Assembly: GCA_002842345.1 (NCBI GenBank)
Contig: PHCU01000001.1
Span: forward strand, 1-64,000
Length of the DNA: 64,000 nucleotides
Direction of reading: 5' to 3'
From: Betaproteobacteria bacterium HGW-Betaproteobacteria-12
Lineage (GTDB): Bacteria > Pseudomonadota > Gammaproteobacteria > Burkholderiales > Rhodocyclaceae
The position numbers and the translations under genes are program-made. Numbering within the stretch: the stretch's first letter is position 1; each line of letters begins with the position of its first letter. Shown here piece by piece: positions 8,621 to 18,865 of this stretch. The notes under the pieces are model-generated. The model made no database searches. It saw only the letters and a list, made by a program, of their open reading frames with translations, and was not told the DNA's origin.

Positions 8621-10690
8621 TCACTGCATGTTGTTCGGCAGCCAGAGCACGATTTGCGGGAAGATCGCGATCAACAGCAGATTCAGCAGCAGGAGAATGA
8701 CAAAAGGCAGCGCCCCCATCACGATGTCCCGGAAGGGCACAGAGGCATTCAGGCCACGTAGGACGAACAGGATGATTCCCACCGGCGGCGTGATCAGGCC
8801 GATTTCCGCCACCATCATTAGGGCGATGCCAAACCAGATGGCGTCATAGCCGGCCAATGCAACTAGCGGGAAGGTGATGCTGACGGTCATCAGGATCATC
8901 GAAATCGGATCGATGAACATGCCCAGCACCACGTAGATTCCGACAATCCCGACCATTAGCAACCAGGGTGCCAAATCCAGGGCCTTGACGACCTCGACCA
9001 TCACTTGGGGAACGCGAGCGTAATCAACAACCCAGCCGAAAATGCCTGAACCAACGACGATAATGAGGACGGAGCTGGTCAGTACCGCGGTCTCGGCCAG
9101 GGACTCGGTGATCATCTTCCAGGTGAGTTGGCGGCGAAACGCCACAATCAGTGCCGAGATGGCCGCACCAACTGCTCCGGCCTCTGTCGGCGTGGCGATC
9201 CCGAGATAGAGGACGGAGAAAACGGACGTGATCAGAATCACGAAGGGCAACACCGGAATGAATGCGTCAAGCTTCTCTTTCCAGGTGTATCGGCGCGTTT
9301 CTCCAGCCGAACCCGGCACCAGAATCGACCATCCCAGGACCATGAGCATCATGCTGACCAACACGACCAGGCCGGGAATAATGCCCGCAGCAAACAGGAG
9401 GGTTACCGGTGCACCAACGGCTGCGCCGTAAATGATGAGAGGGATGCTCGGTGGAATCAGAATGCCCAGCGTGCCGCCGCCGGCAATAGCCCCCATGGTC
9501 ATACGTGGGCTGTAGCCGCGGGAAATCATTTCCTGTCCAGCGGTTTTCCCGATGGTCGCTGCCGTCGCGATGCTCGAGCCGGAGAATGCGGCAAAAATGC
9601 CACCGGCGCCGATGGTGGCGTGTGCCAGACCACCCGGCAAGCGTCCCATCCAGGCCGTCAATGCGTTAAAGAGACCAACGGTGATTCCTGAACGCATCAG
9701 GATGCTACCCATCAGGATAAACATCGGTACTGCTGAATACGTAAAGCTGTTTGCCCCATTCCAGAGGCGATCGGCAACCGCCGACAACTGCTGCAGGGGC
9801 AACAGGAAGGCCAGACCAAGAAGACCGGTCAGCCCCAAACCCAATGCCACTTCCATGCCCAAACCAAGAAAAACGATGAGGGCAACGAGTAACAGCAACC
9901 CGACCTCCAGGGAGCTGGCACCTGACGTTGCGGCATAGGCGAATGCCCCAACGGTCAGCGAAAGCGTTACGGAGAGAGCCATACGCCAGCCGTGATGAAG
10001 ACCTGCGCTAATGATGCATGCGCCGGCAATCACCACCAGACCTGAACTGACACGCGAACCAAGGAATTCGAAACTGTGATTGCCGATCAAGATGGCAAGC
10101 AGGCAACCCAAAATAACGGTCGAATGCGATATCCACTGCGCAGCCCGCCTTAACCCTGCCGAGTGGCGATCCATCCGGTTGAGCATCGCGATCAACAGAA
10201 CGGCCATGCCAAGGAGCACCATTGATTGCGGAATCCACAGCGGTACAGACAGCAAGCCCCAACTGCGAGAATCGATGGTGTACTCGGACCAAACGAAACG
10301 CACCAATTGCCAGACAGAGACTGCGACGAAAAAGACGCCCAGCCACTCGGCAAAATTCATCACCGGTTGCCTCAGTTTCGCGGGGAGCATATCCACTGCA
10401 AACTCAATGCGGATATGCTCCTTGCGCCGATAAGCCAGCCCCAGCGACAGGAAGACAATGCCGACTACCAGATAGGTCGAGAACTCGGTAACCCAATAGG
10501 TCGGTTCATTGAAAAAATACCGGGAAATCACCTCGTAGGCCACGATGACGAGCAGCAAGGCCACCATCAATGCTCCTATGCCGCCCGTCACCGAAGTAAG
10601 GTGTCGCACATCCAAGAGGTGCGGCCCAAATACCGGCCGCGACATGTCTGTCACCACCGGATTTTGCCGAGAATCAATGTATTCGGACAT
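8621..10690 (-). CDS. TRAP transporter fused DctQ-DctM permease
   Basis: 689 aa; N-terminal small-permease region (WVTEFSTYLVVGIVFLSLGLAYRRKEHIRIEF) followed by large permease (FTYSAVPMFILMGSILMRSGITVGLFNALTAWMGRLPGGLAHATIGAGGIFAAFSGSSIATAATIG). Confidence 0.92.
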   Translation of the reverse strand: MSEYIDSRQNPVVTDMSRPVFGPHLLDVRHLTSVTGGIGALMVALLLVIVAYEVISRYFFNEPTYWVTEFSTYLVVGIVFLSLGLAYRRKEHIRIEFAVDMLPAKLRQPVMNFAEWLGVFFVAVSVWQLVRFVWSEYTIDSRSWGLLSVPLWIPQSMVLLGMAVLLIAMLNRMDRHSAGLRRAAQWISHSTVILGCLLAILIGNHSFEFLGSRVSSGLVVIAGACIISAGLHHGWRMALSVTLSLTVGAFAYAATSGASSLEVGLLLLVALIVFLGLGMEVALGLGLTGLLGLAFLLPLQQLSAVADRLWNGANSFTYSAVPMFILMGSILMRSGITVGLFNALTAWMGRLPGGLAHATIGAGGIFAAFSGSSIATAATIGKTAGQEMISRGYSPRMTMGAIAGGGTLGILIPPSIPLIIYGAAVGAPVTLLFAAGIIPGLVVLVSMMLMVLGWSILVPGSAGETRRYTWKEKLDAFIPVLPFVILITSVFSVLYLGIATPTEAGAVGAAISALIVAFRRQLTWKMITESLAETAVLTSSVLIIVVGSGIFGWVVDYARVPQVMVEVVKALDLAPWLLMVGIVGIYVVLGMFIDPISMILMTVSITFPLVALAGYDAIWFGIALMMVAEIGLITPPVGIILFVLRGLNASVPFRDIVMGALPFVILLLLNLLLIAIFPQIVLWLPNNMQ

Positions 10691-10719
10691 GTCCTGTCTC
10701 TCCGCTGGGGTTGAGGTAA

Positions 10720-11745
10720 TTACTGCTGCGCAGTACGGGACGTTTCGCGCACCCGCTTGAGGATTGCGCTACCGTCGAACCCCTTTTCGTTGGCGCGGCG
10801 TACCCAGGCTTCAGTTACCGGATTAACCGCGGCGGGAGTGAAGATCGTGGCACGCTGGGTTTTGTCTGCGGCCCAGACGTTCGACCCCTTTTTACGCATG
10901 CCTTCGATGCACTCGCCAGAATTGCTCGCGTAGTCCTTCCACATCTTCTGCTCGATTTCCTTGCCAACCCGCGTCAGCGTGTTCTGGGCAGCCGGTGAAA
11001 GGCTTTTCCATACATCCTGGTTGATCAGCACCGCCCAGCCCTGGATAGGACCAATTCCCCAGTCCTGAACATTTGTGGCACTTCTCCAAAGCTCTTGGTG
11101 ATAGGCGTAACAAGCAGGCGTAAACAATCCATCAATAACGCGACGCTCCAGACCGGCGGCAATTTCGGCAGCATCGAGGGGAGTAGGACGTGCGCCGAGG
11201 GCCGCAATAAATTGTGCCGTCTCGGCGTTATGGACACGGATCTTCATTCCCTGAAAATCCTGGAGGGATTTCACGGGCTTCGTCGTCAGCAACAGGTGCG
11301 GCGACCAGGCCCCCTCCGCCAGAGGGATGGCATTCCAGTTCTTTTGCCAGATCCGGCGCAGATCTTCGCGCCAGAAACCCTCCAGGGCAGCCTGATATTC
11401 CGCCTGCGTTTGAATCACACCGGGGAGGCTCTGCACCCCCATGAGCGGCTCCGACCCCGAGATATACGGATGCACGCCGAGTACCAGATCGACTCGTCCC
11501 TCTCGAATCGCCGGCGATAGTTGCGCACCTTTGAGCAACGAGTCGTTTACGACGATCGTCACCCCTTCCGCCTTCAGTGCCTCATTGGCTTTTTCGGCGA
11601 AGCGCTTGGTCACGATATCGGCCGTTGTTCCTGGCACCGTCATCGTACCGAGGGTCAATTGACGGGCTTCTGCATGCAGGCTGGTGAGCGTCATGAGCGC
11701 CGCCGCGGCAATCCCTGTCCAGCCAAATTTCAGATTCTTGGTCAT
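10720..11745 (-). CDS. TRAP transporter substrate-binding protein (DctP family)
   Basis: 341 aa, signal peptide, QDFQGMKIRVHNAETAQFIAALGARPTPLDAAEIAAGLERRVIDGLFTPACYAYHQELW; adjacent to TRAP permease. Confidence 0.9.
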   Translation of the reverse strand: MTKNLKFGWTGIAAAALMTLTSLHAEARQLTLGTMTVPGTTADIVTKRFAEKANEALKAEGVTIVVNDSLLKGAQLSPAIREGRVDLVLGVHPYISGSEPLMGVQSLPGVIQTQAEYQAALEGFWREDLRRIWQKNWNAIPLAEGAWSPHLLLTTKPVKSLQDFQGMKIRVHNAETAQFIAALGARPTPLDAAEIAAGLERRVIDGLFTPACYAYHQELWRSATNVQDWGIGPIQGWAVLINQDVWKSLSPAAQNTLTRVGKEIEQKMWKDYASNSGECIEGMRKKGSNVWAADKTQRATIFTPAAVNPVTEAWVRRANEKGFDGSAILKRVRETSRTAQQ

Positions 11746-12145
11746 TTCCTTGTCTCCTAAATGTCGGTGAGAAGACCATCGGACCTGTGCCCGAAGATCT
11801 CGGGACTAAGTATTGCACGCAAAAACAGAAATGCGCAATAACGAAATTCACACTTATCGTTTGTGCACATTTGTGGGATTGCGATATGCTTGGAAGAAGC
11901 GGCGCGAGTAACGCAAACTGCGGCGCTCTTCATCGCGTCGCAAGGAGGAAGTAATCCGATTCGCCGAATGGATGCGACTAGCGCCTACTGCCTTCACCCA
12001 GCTGCTGCGCTTCGCATGTTTCGGAGCCACATTGAGATCGGCGAGCAGATATCACACAGTTGATTCAGTAAAATGCCCTTGAACCCGCCCTCATCAGGAC
12101 GGGGTGCTTGCACCACACTCACTGACCACACCGGAACATCAAGAA

Positions 12146-13021
12146 ATGCTGATGACAAAAGAAAACAGCCTTGCCGAAAATGCAAAAACCGAGGCGGTTG
12201 GCGGGCGCGTTAGCATCCATAGAAGGAAGAACAGTCGCTATTGGCAATGCCAATGCACTGTTAACGGCAAGACTCATCGTGTCAGTGCTCGAACCGGCGA
12301 TCTTGCTGAGGCGCAGCGCTTTGCAACGCTTTGGTACCTGCGCCTCTCGGAGGAACCGGGCGGCGAAACACAGGTCGTTCCAACAGAATCGGAAGCGCAA
12401 GCGAATGGCGGGCAATTGCCTCAAGGCATAGGCTCCACGAGCATTCATGGCAAAACGGACCGGATCATTTCGGCGGCGGTTGCCCTTATTTCGGATTTTG
12501 GGTTCCGCAATACCCAAATGAGCACCATCGCTGAGCATTCAGGGTTGGCACTCAGTACGCTTTACCGCCACTTTCATTCAAAGAACGATCTCATGGTGGC
12601 AGTCGTTGCCAAGGTATCTGGACACGAGGTTAACGTCGCAGCCGGTGCAGCGATGGCAGAGGGCTCTCCGCCCCACCGTCTTGAGATGGCGATCCGAACG
12701 TTTGCGCTTCGGGCAATTCGTGGCCGCAAGCGTGCCCACGCGTTGGTCGCTGAGCCTGTCGATGCCGAGATTGAAACAGAGCGTTTGCGTTACCGTCGCC
12801 GATTGATGCGTGTGTACGAAACGGTGATCCGTGAAGGTATTCAGGATGGGAGCATTAGAGAGCAAGACCCCGAGGTATCTGCTGGGTGTATTGTCGGGGC
12901 CATGTTTGAGGGCCTGGTTGGACCTCTAGCGCTACAAATCGAACTATCAGAAGACGAAAGAGTCAGCCGCGCGGAGCGAATCATTGCCTTCTGTATGCGA
13001 GGGGTGCTGGGGAGCAGTTGA
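12146..13021 (+). CDS. TetR/AcrR-family regulator with N-terminal integrase-arm/AP2-like segment
   Basis: TetR HTH: KTDRIISAAVALISDFGFRNTQMSTIAEHSGLALSTLYRHFHSKNDLM. N-terminal GGRVSIHRRKNSRYWQCQCTVNGKTHRVSARTGDLAEAQRFATLWYLRL resembles tyrosine-recombinase arm-binding domains. Confidence 0.85.
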   Translation: MLMTKENSLAENAKTEAVGGRVSIHRRKNSRYWQCQCTVNGKTHRVSARTGDLAEAQRFATLWYLRLSEEPGGETQVVPTESEAQANGGQLPQGIGSTSIHGKTDRIISAAVALISDFGFRNTQMSTIAEHSGLALSTLYRHFHSKNDLMVAVVAKVSGHEVNVAAGAAMAEGSPPHRLEMAIRTFALRAIRGRKRAHALVAEPVDAEIETERLRYRRRLMRVYETVIREGIQDGSIREQDPEVSAGCIVGAMFEGLVGPLALQIELSEDERVSRAERIIAFCMRGVLGSS

Positions 13022-13055
13022 ATCGCTTCTCAAGGCAATGAATAGAGGTCGTCAA

Positions 13056-13517
13056 ATGAAGAAAAATCCAATGCTCTCTTGGGAGGACTTCAGTGTTGGG
13101 CGCGCCTGGAGTCATGGATTCCACACAGTGACCGAAGCTGAAATCATTGCCTTTGCCAAACAGCACGACCCCCTGGCAATGCACCTTGGCCCTGAGCTCG
13201 CTTGTGATACACCGCTAGGTATATTTTGCGCTAGCGGTATTCATACGTTGGCAATTGCGCAGCGCTCGCTCTGTGATGCGCTGCTCAAATACACGCACGT
13301 AGTGGCTGGCAGTGGGATAGATAAGGTCAGGATGCGTGCACCTGTGGTGCCTGAAGATAAGCTTCAGGTACGGATACAAGTTGCCCACACTTGGTTGCAT
13401 CCGCAAAATCCCGCATACGGCTGGATCACGCTGTTGGTGGAGGTTCTTCGAGACAGCGATTTTATTGTTATGGACTATCAGCTAACTATCCTGGTGCTCA
13501 GAGCCAAACTCTTGTAA
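13056..13517 (+). CDS. MaoC-like (R)-enoyl-CoA hydratase/dehydratase
   Basis: Start MKKNPMLSWEDFSVGRAWSHGFHTVTEAEIIAFAKQHDPLAMHLGPELA; hot-dog MaoC pattern. Confidence 0.85.
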   Translation: MKKNPMLSWEDFSVGRAWSHGFHTVTEAEIIAFAKQHDPLAMHLGPELACDTPLGIFCASGIHTLAIAQRSLCDALLKYTHVVAGSGIDKVRMRAPVVPEDKLQVRIQVAHTWLHPQNPAYGWITLLVEVLRDSDFIVMDYQLTILVLRAKLL

Positions 13518-13552
13518 TAGTGGCAGCAAGTTTCACTTTGGCAGCAAGCTAC

Positions 13553-13577
13553 GGCGGGAGGCGAGTGCCATCCCGCC
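13553..13577. terminator. Hairpin between convergent genes
   Basis: GGCGGGA (13553-13559) / TCCCGCC (13571-13577), 11-nt loop, no clear T-run. Confidence 0.45.
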
Positions 13578-13584
13578 AGCTGAA

Positions 13585-14457
13585 TCAGGGCTGGTAGTAG
13601 CCGACGCCGATCATGTAGTCGCCGACGCGCAGCAGGAAGGTCCGCTTGCTCTCGATCTTGCCGGTTACCGGGTTACGCCACTGATAGTCGAGCGAGCCCT
13701 CGCCCTTGCTGGTGACGATGTCGATCATCTGGCGGATGATCGGCTTGCCGTTGGCGTCGGCCAGGTCGGAGACGTTCCTGCCGACCAGCCGGGGCATGGC
13801 GCCGTGCGCATGCATGCGCATATCCTTGATACCGACGACAAAGACATAGGTATCGTCCTGGACGAAGCCGCCGTTGATGTCATTGAAGCGCGGGAAAACC
13901 TGCGGCCCCAGGCGTTTGACCTCGTCCGCGGCCCGCCAGAGGATGGACTTCGCCTGTTCCGGCGTACCCCGCGGCATGTAGTAGCCGACGGCGACGATGC
14001 GCTCGCCGACCGCCTGATAGAAGGCCACCTTGCGTTCCACCGTGCCCCGCTGAAGGTTCAGCCAGCGATACTCGAGGGTGCCGCTACCCTTGCTCTTGGC
14101 CCCTTCGAGCAGTTCCTGGAATAGCTTCTTCCCATCGGGATCCTTGTAATCCAGCATGTTGCGCCCGATGAAATTGAACGAGGCGCCACCGCTGGCCAAC
14201 AGAACTCCGTCGCTACCGACCACATAGACGTACTGCTCACCGTCGGTAAATTCGCCGGTCCGGCTGAAAGCCGCATAGGCACGCTCGCCATTTTCCTTCA
14301 GGTGGGCCACGGCCTTGGCGAGCAAGGCTTTGGCCCTGACCTGGTCATCCGCAGCGGCAGCCGGCGCGACCGTAGCCCCCGGAGCGGCCGCCTGGGCCAG
14401 CGGCACGGCGATGGCCAGTGCCGCGATGGACAACAGAATCCTGGCTTGCTTGATCAT
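13585..14457 (-). CDS. Secreted tandem Cache-domain protein
   Basis: Signal peptide MIKQARILLSIAALAIAVPLAQA; two related segments (QYVYVVGSDGVLLASGGASFNFIGRNMLDYKDPDGKKLFQELLE... and TYVFVVGIKDMRMHAHGAMPRLVGRNVSDLADANGKPIIRQMID...). Confidence 0.82.
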   Translation of the reverse strand: MIKQARILLSIAALAIAVPLAQAAAPGATVAPAAAADDQVRAKALLAKAVAHLKENGERAYAAFSRTGEFTDGEQYVYVVGSDGVLLASGGASFNFIGRNMLDYKDPDGKKLFQELLEGAKSKGSGTLEYRWLNLQRGTVERKVAFYQAVGERIVAVGYYMPRGTPEQAKSILWRAADEVKRLGPQVFPRFNDINGGFVQDDTYVFVVGIKDMRMHAHGAMPRLVGRNVSDLADANGKPIIRQMIDIVTSKGEGSLDYQWRNPVTGKIESKRTFLLRVGDYMIGVGYYQP

Positions 14458-14585
14458 GGAAACCCCCAATTGGTAATGATACGTACAGTATACATCGATC
14501 CTGTTTTGCTGAAAGTTTCCATTCGCCAGCCGTCTCACTGCGCAAAATCAGGAAACCTTGCCCGCTGCCAGGAACCGCTTGGCAC

Positions 14586-15041
14586 TCAGGCAGTGCTTCG
14601 GCAGCGAATCATCCCGGTCGACTCGATCTCGGCAATCGACTGACCAAGCTGGTTGGTGATATCCCAATGCCAGTGCACCAGACCGACCTCCGGCCGGCTC
14701 TCGGAACGCCGCGCGCTGAGCACCAGGGCCCGAAGACTCAGCGAGTCGCCGGGACGCACGGGCTGCTTCCAGCGCACCTTGTCCACACCGGGCGAACCGA
14801 GGCCCGCCGTTTCCAGCATGAAACCATCGCAGACCAGGCGCATGGCCATGGCGCAGACATGCCACCCACTGGCGATCAACGAGCCGAAACGGGAATGCTT
14901 GGCGAGTTCGGCATCGATGTGAAAATCCTGGGGATCGAACTTCAGCGCGAAGTCGATGATTTCCTCTGCGCTCACCGTAACCGGACCGCAGAGCCGCTTG
15001 TCGCCGACGGGAAAGTCTTCCCAAAAATATTTCGCAGTCAC
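14586..15041 (-). CDS. MaoC-family dehydratase
   Basis: 151 aa; KYFWEDFPVGDKRLCGPVTVSAEEIIDFALKFDPQDFHIDAELAKHSRFGSLIASGWHVCAMAMRL. Confidence 0.88.
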   Translation of the reverse strand: MTAKYFWEDFPVGDKRLCGPVTVSAEEIIDFALKFDPQDFHIDAELAKHSRFGSLIASGWHVCAMAMRLVCDGFMLETAGLGSPGVDKVRWKQPVRPGDSLSLRALVLSARRSESRPEVGLVHWHWDITNQLGQSIAEIESTGMIRCRSTA

Positions 15042-15164
15042 GTTTTTCCCCTTTGAATTGTCGGATCAAGCCGGCAGGCCGAGGCCAGCAGCCATAGCAA
15101 CGAGCAGGATCAATGCGCCATGGCCGATCATCCGGCGCTGGAAGCTTGCGATCACCGCTCCCGC

Positions 15165-17155
15165 TCAGCTGGCCAATTCGGCACGGTTGCGGTACTGCTC
15201 CAGTGCCTCCGGATTGGCCAGGGCCTCGGTATTTTTGACCAACTCGCCATGGACGACCTGGCGCACGGCAATCTCGACGATCTTGCCGCTCTTGGTGCGC
15301 GGAATGTCGCCGACCTGGACGATCCGCGCCGGCACGTGCCGCGGCGTGGTGTTTTCCCGGATCGCCTGGCGGATACGGTCTTCGAGGGCCTTGTCGAGTT
15401 GCACTCCGTCGCGCAGCTTGACGAACAGCACGACCCGGACGTCGCCGGGGCAGTCGGCGGCCAGTTCTGACCGATGACGATGGACTCGACGACTTCGCCG
15501 ACACGATCGACCTGGCGATAGATCTCGGAGGTGCCGATACGTACCCCGCCGGGATTGAGCGTGGCATCCGAGCGCCCGTAGATTATGTAGCCGCCATGCG
15601 CGGTGATCTCGCAATAGTCGCCATGGCACCAGATGCCTTCGAAGCGCGCGAAATAGGCACTGTGGTACTTCTCGCCCTGCGGATCGTTCCAGAAATACAG
15701 CGGCTGGGTGGGGAACGGCCGCGTACACACCAGCTCCCCCTTCTGCTGGCGCACCGGCTGGCCACGGTCGTCAAGAACCTCAACCGCCATGCCCAGCAGC
15801 TTGCCCTGGATCTCGCCACGCCACAGCGGGGTCACCGGGTTGCCACCGACGAAGGAGCCGAGCAGATCGGTGCCGCCGGAGATGGAGGAGAGATGGACAT
15901 CCTTCTTGAAGCTGCCATAGACGTAGTCGTAGCCCTCAGCCAGCAAGGGGCTGCCCGTCGAATAGATGACTTCCACCGAGGCGAAGTCGTGGGTTGCGTT
16001 GGGTTTCATGCCGGCCTTCTCGCAGGCCTCGATAAACTTGGCCGAGGTGCCGAAATGGGTGAAACGCTCGGCCTGCATGTAGTCGAACAGGATGTTGTTG
16101 TTGGCAGCGAACGGGCTGCCGTCGTAAAGCATCAGCGCAGCGCCGGAAGCCAGCCCGGAGGTCAGCCAGTTCCACATCACCCAGCTGCAGGTGGCGAAGT
16201 AGAAGAGGCGGCTGCCCGGATTGATGCCGCCATGCAGTCGATGCTCCTTGAGATGCAGCAGCAGCGCGCCGCCCGCCCGGTGCACGATGCACTTGGGCAC
16301 GCCGGTGGTGCCGGAGGAGAAGACGATGTAGAGCGGATGATCGAAAGGCAGCTGGGCGAATTCGACCGTCGCGACATCGGCGAACGGTGCGACGAAATCG
16401 TCCAGCATCGAGGCTCCGCGAATACCGTCCAGATCCCAGCTCGATGCGATATAGGGACAAACCACCACCTGCTTGACCGACGGCAGCGCAGCAACGATCT
16501 CCCGCACCTTGGACAGTGATTCATGCTCCTTGCCGTTGTAGAAATAGCCATCGGCAACGAAGAGAACGACTGGCTCAATTTGCCCGAAGCGGTCGAGTAC
16601 GCCTTGAGGTCCGAAATCGGGTGACGCCGAACTGAAGATGGCGCCAATGCTGGACGCTGCCAGCATGGCGACGATCGTCTCCGGCATGTTGGGCATGTAG
16701 GCGGCGACACGGTCGCCCTCCTTGACACCGCTGGCACGGAGGGCTGCCGCCAGACGGGCGACCGCCAGGAACAGGTCATCGCGACTAAGGCGCCGTTTGA
16801 CGCGATCCTCGCCCCAGAACACGATGCCGTCTGCCGGACCACGCCGCCGCAGCAGGTTCTCGGCAAAGTTCAGGCGCGCATCGGGAAACCACTGCACCGC
16901 TTCCATGGTGCTGCCTTCGACCAGCACGCGCTCGCCACGCGAGGCCGCAACGACACCGCAGAAATCCCAGAGCGACGTCCAGAATTCGTCCAAATGCTCG
17001 ATCGACCACTGATGCATGTCGTCGAAGCTGGCGAATGAGCGCTGCCACTGTTTCTCGGCCGCCAGACAGAAGCGGGCCATGTTGCTGGCAGCGATGCCAT
17101 TCGCCGAGGGAACCCAGGTCGCTGTGGCTGAATCAAGATTGGTTGGGAGGGGCAT
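15165..17155 (-). pseudogene. Acetoacetate-CoA ligase, frameshifted near 15467
   Basis: N-terminal ~560 aa in ORF 15152-17155 (IVFSSGTTGVPKCIVHRAGG, ISGGTDLLGSFVGGNPVTPLWRGEIQ); C-terminus continues in another frame ([65 protein letters not shown]). One missing base restores the frame. Confidence 0.85.
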
Positions 17156-17233
17156 GGAACTACTCCACTGAATGGATTTGAAACAAAGACTGCGAAGTGC
17201 CTGGCCGGCTCAGGCATGGCTGCCTCACCGGAA

Positions 17234-17258
17234 AAGGGATACCGGATCGGTATCCCTT
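17234..17258. terminator. Strong hairpin
   Basis: AAGGGATACCG-GAT-CGGTATCCCTT, perfect 11-bp stem with 3-nt loop, just 3' of the acyl-CoA synthetase (minus strand). Confidence 0.7.
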
Positions 17259-17268
17259 CCGCTAGAAA

Positions 17269-18819
17269 CTAGCTGCCATATTGCGAACGAATCGAGGTCT
17301 TCTTGATCTTGCCGGTCGGCGTCATCGGCAACTGGTCGGCAAAGATGATTTTCTTCGGCACCTTGTAGCGGGAGATCAGGGTCCGGCAATGCTCGAACAG
17401 TTCTTCCTCGGTCACGGTCTCACCGTTGGCCAGGACGACCACCGCCGTCACCCGCTCGCCCCATTGCTCGTCCGGCACGCCGAAGACAGCCGTCATGGCC
17501 ACCGCCGGATGCTTGACCAGCGCCTGTTCGACCTCGGTCGAATAGATGTTCTCGCCACCGGAAACAATCATGTCCTTGGCGCGATCGACGATATAGAACA
17601 GGCCCTCGGCATCCTTGTAGCCGACGTCGCCCGAGCGGTACCAGCCATCCTGCAAGGCGGCCTCGGTGGCCTCGGGCTGCTTCCAGTAGCCCTTGAACAG
17701 GGAAGGTGCGCGCACCAGGAATTCGCCGACGCCCCCCTGCGCTACCTCTTCGTCGAATTGGTCGACGATGCGGATCTCGATCAGCGGCAAGGCCGTACCG
17801 CAGGATTTCAGCTTCTGTTCATCCTCGATCACATGCTGCTCGGGACGCAGCAGGGTCAGCGCCCCACAGCTCTCGGTGGCGCCATAGAACTGCATGAACT
17901 TGCACTTCATCTCGAGGATCGCCCGCTTGAGCACTTGCGAGGTAATCGACGAACCGGCGTACCAGACCATGCGCAGGGAGGAAAAATCGGTGTTTTTTGC
18001 CTCCGGATGATCGAGCAGCATCTGGATCGCCGTCGGCACCAGGCAACAAATGCTCGGCCGGTCCTCGGCGATGGTGCGCAGGACTTCCGGCACGACCAGC
18101 GCCGGCAGGATGGTAATGGTGACGCCGTTGTACAGCGCCTGGACCGTCAGGCCGGTGCCAACCAGATGGAAGTTCGGCATGACGAACATCATCACGTCCT
18201 CGGCTTCCCACTGATAGGCGGGTTCCAGATGCTCGCACAGGCGCATGTAGTTGAGTCCGCCCTGGGACATCTGCACGCCCTTGGGCTTGCCCGTGGTCCC
18301 CGAGGTATACATCAGCAGCGCCGTGTCCTCGGGATGAATCTCGATCTTCGGATCGCCATCCGGCACGCTGGCCAGCAGTTCCCGGAGCGGCGAGGCATCC
18401 GCCGAGGTCGAATCAAAGGGGATCACCGTGAAGCGTGTCGAGACTCGCGACTGTATGTCTTCCAGTAGGCCGGCATATTCCTTGTCGACGAAGACCAACG
18501 GCGTATTGGCGTCGTCAATGACAGCCGCCAGCTCGGCCGCCGAGGCACGCCAGTTCAGCGGCAGCATGGCGCAACCGGCCTTGTTGGCCCCGAACAGCAC
18601 TTCGAGGTATTCGATCGAGTTCTTGCCGAGGAAGGACACGTGCGACAGCCGGGGAATCCCCGTTTTGACGATGGCGTGGGCAACCCGATTGGTCGAGGCG
18701 TCGAGCTCCTGGAAAGTCAGGCTGCGACCATTTCCCTTGAGCGCCGTCTTGGTCGGCGACTTCTTCGCGTGGTAGCGGGGAATGTCAGCCAGCGACTTGA
18801 TGTCTGCATGTAGCCACAT
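17269..18819 (-). CDS. AMP-dependent fatty-acid/aromatic acyl-CoA synthetase
   Basis: 516 aa; LLMYTSGTTGKPKGVQMSQGG, GWYRSGDVGYKDAEGLFYIVDRAKDMIVSGGENIYSTEVEQAL, PMTPTGKIKKTSIR. Confidence 0.93.
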   Translation of the reverse strand: MWLHADIKSLADIPRYHAKKSPTKTALKGNGRSLTFQELDASTNRVAHAIVKTGIPRLSHVSFLGKNSIEYLEVLFGANKAGCAMLPLNWRASAAELAAVIDDANTPLVFVDKEYAGLLEDIQSRVSTRFTVIPFDSTSADASPLRELLASVPDGDPKIEIHPEDTALLMYTSGTTGKPKGVQMSQGGLNYMRLCEHLEPAYQWEAEDVMMFVMPNFHLVGTGLTVQALYNGVTITILPALVVPEVLRTIAEDRPSICCLVPTAIQMLLDHPEAKNTDFSSLRMVWYAGSSITSQVLKRAILEMKCKFMQFYGATESCGALTLLRPEQHVIEDEQKLKSCGTALPLIEIRIVDQFDEEVAQGGVGEFLVRAPSLFKGYWKQPEATEAALQDGWYRSGDVGYKDAEGLFYIVDRAKDMIVSGGENIYSTEVEQALVKHPAVAMTAVFGVPDEQWGERVTAVVVLANGETVTEEELFEHCRTLISRYKVPKKIIFADQLPMTPTGKIKKTSIRSQYGS

Positions 18820-18865
18820 AGCTCAAGCTCCTATATTCGATGGTGTGGTGGGGCGGTGTGGGGTT

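Noticed and set aside
14472-14500. GATACGTACAGTATAC near the Cache gene as an extra copy of the GTAYGCTAGCRNAC motif
   Set aside because: Has similar letters but fails at several core positions (no CTAG/CTTG core); not counted as a site.
17281-18468. 395-aa plus-strand ORF
   Set aside because: Antisense to a well-supported acyl-CoA synthetase.
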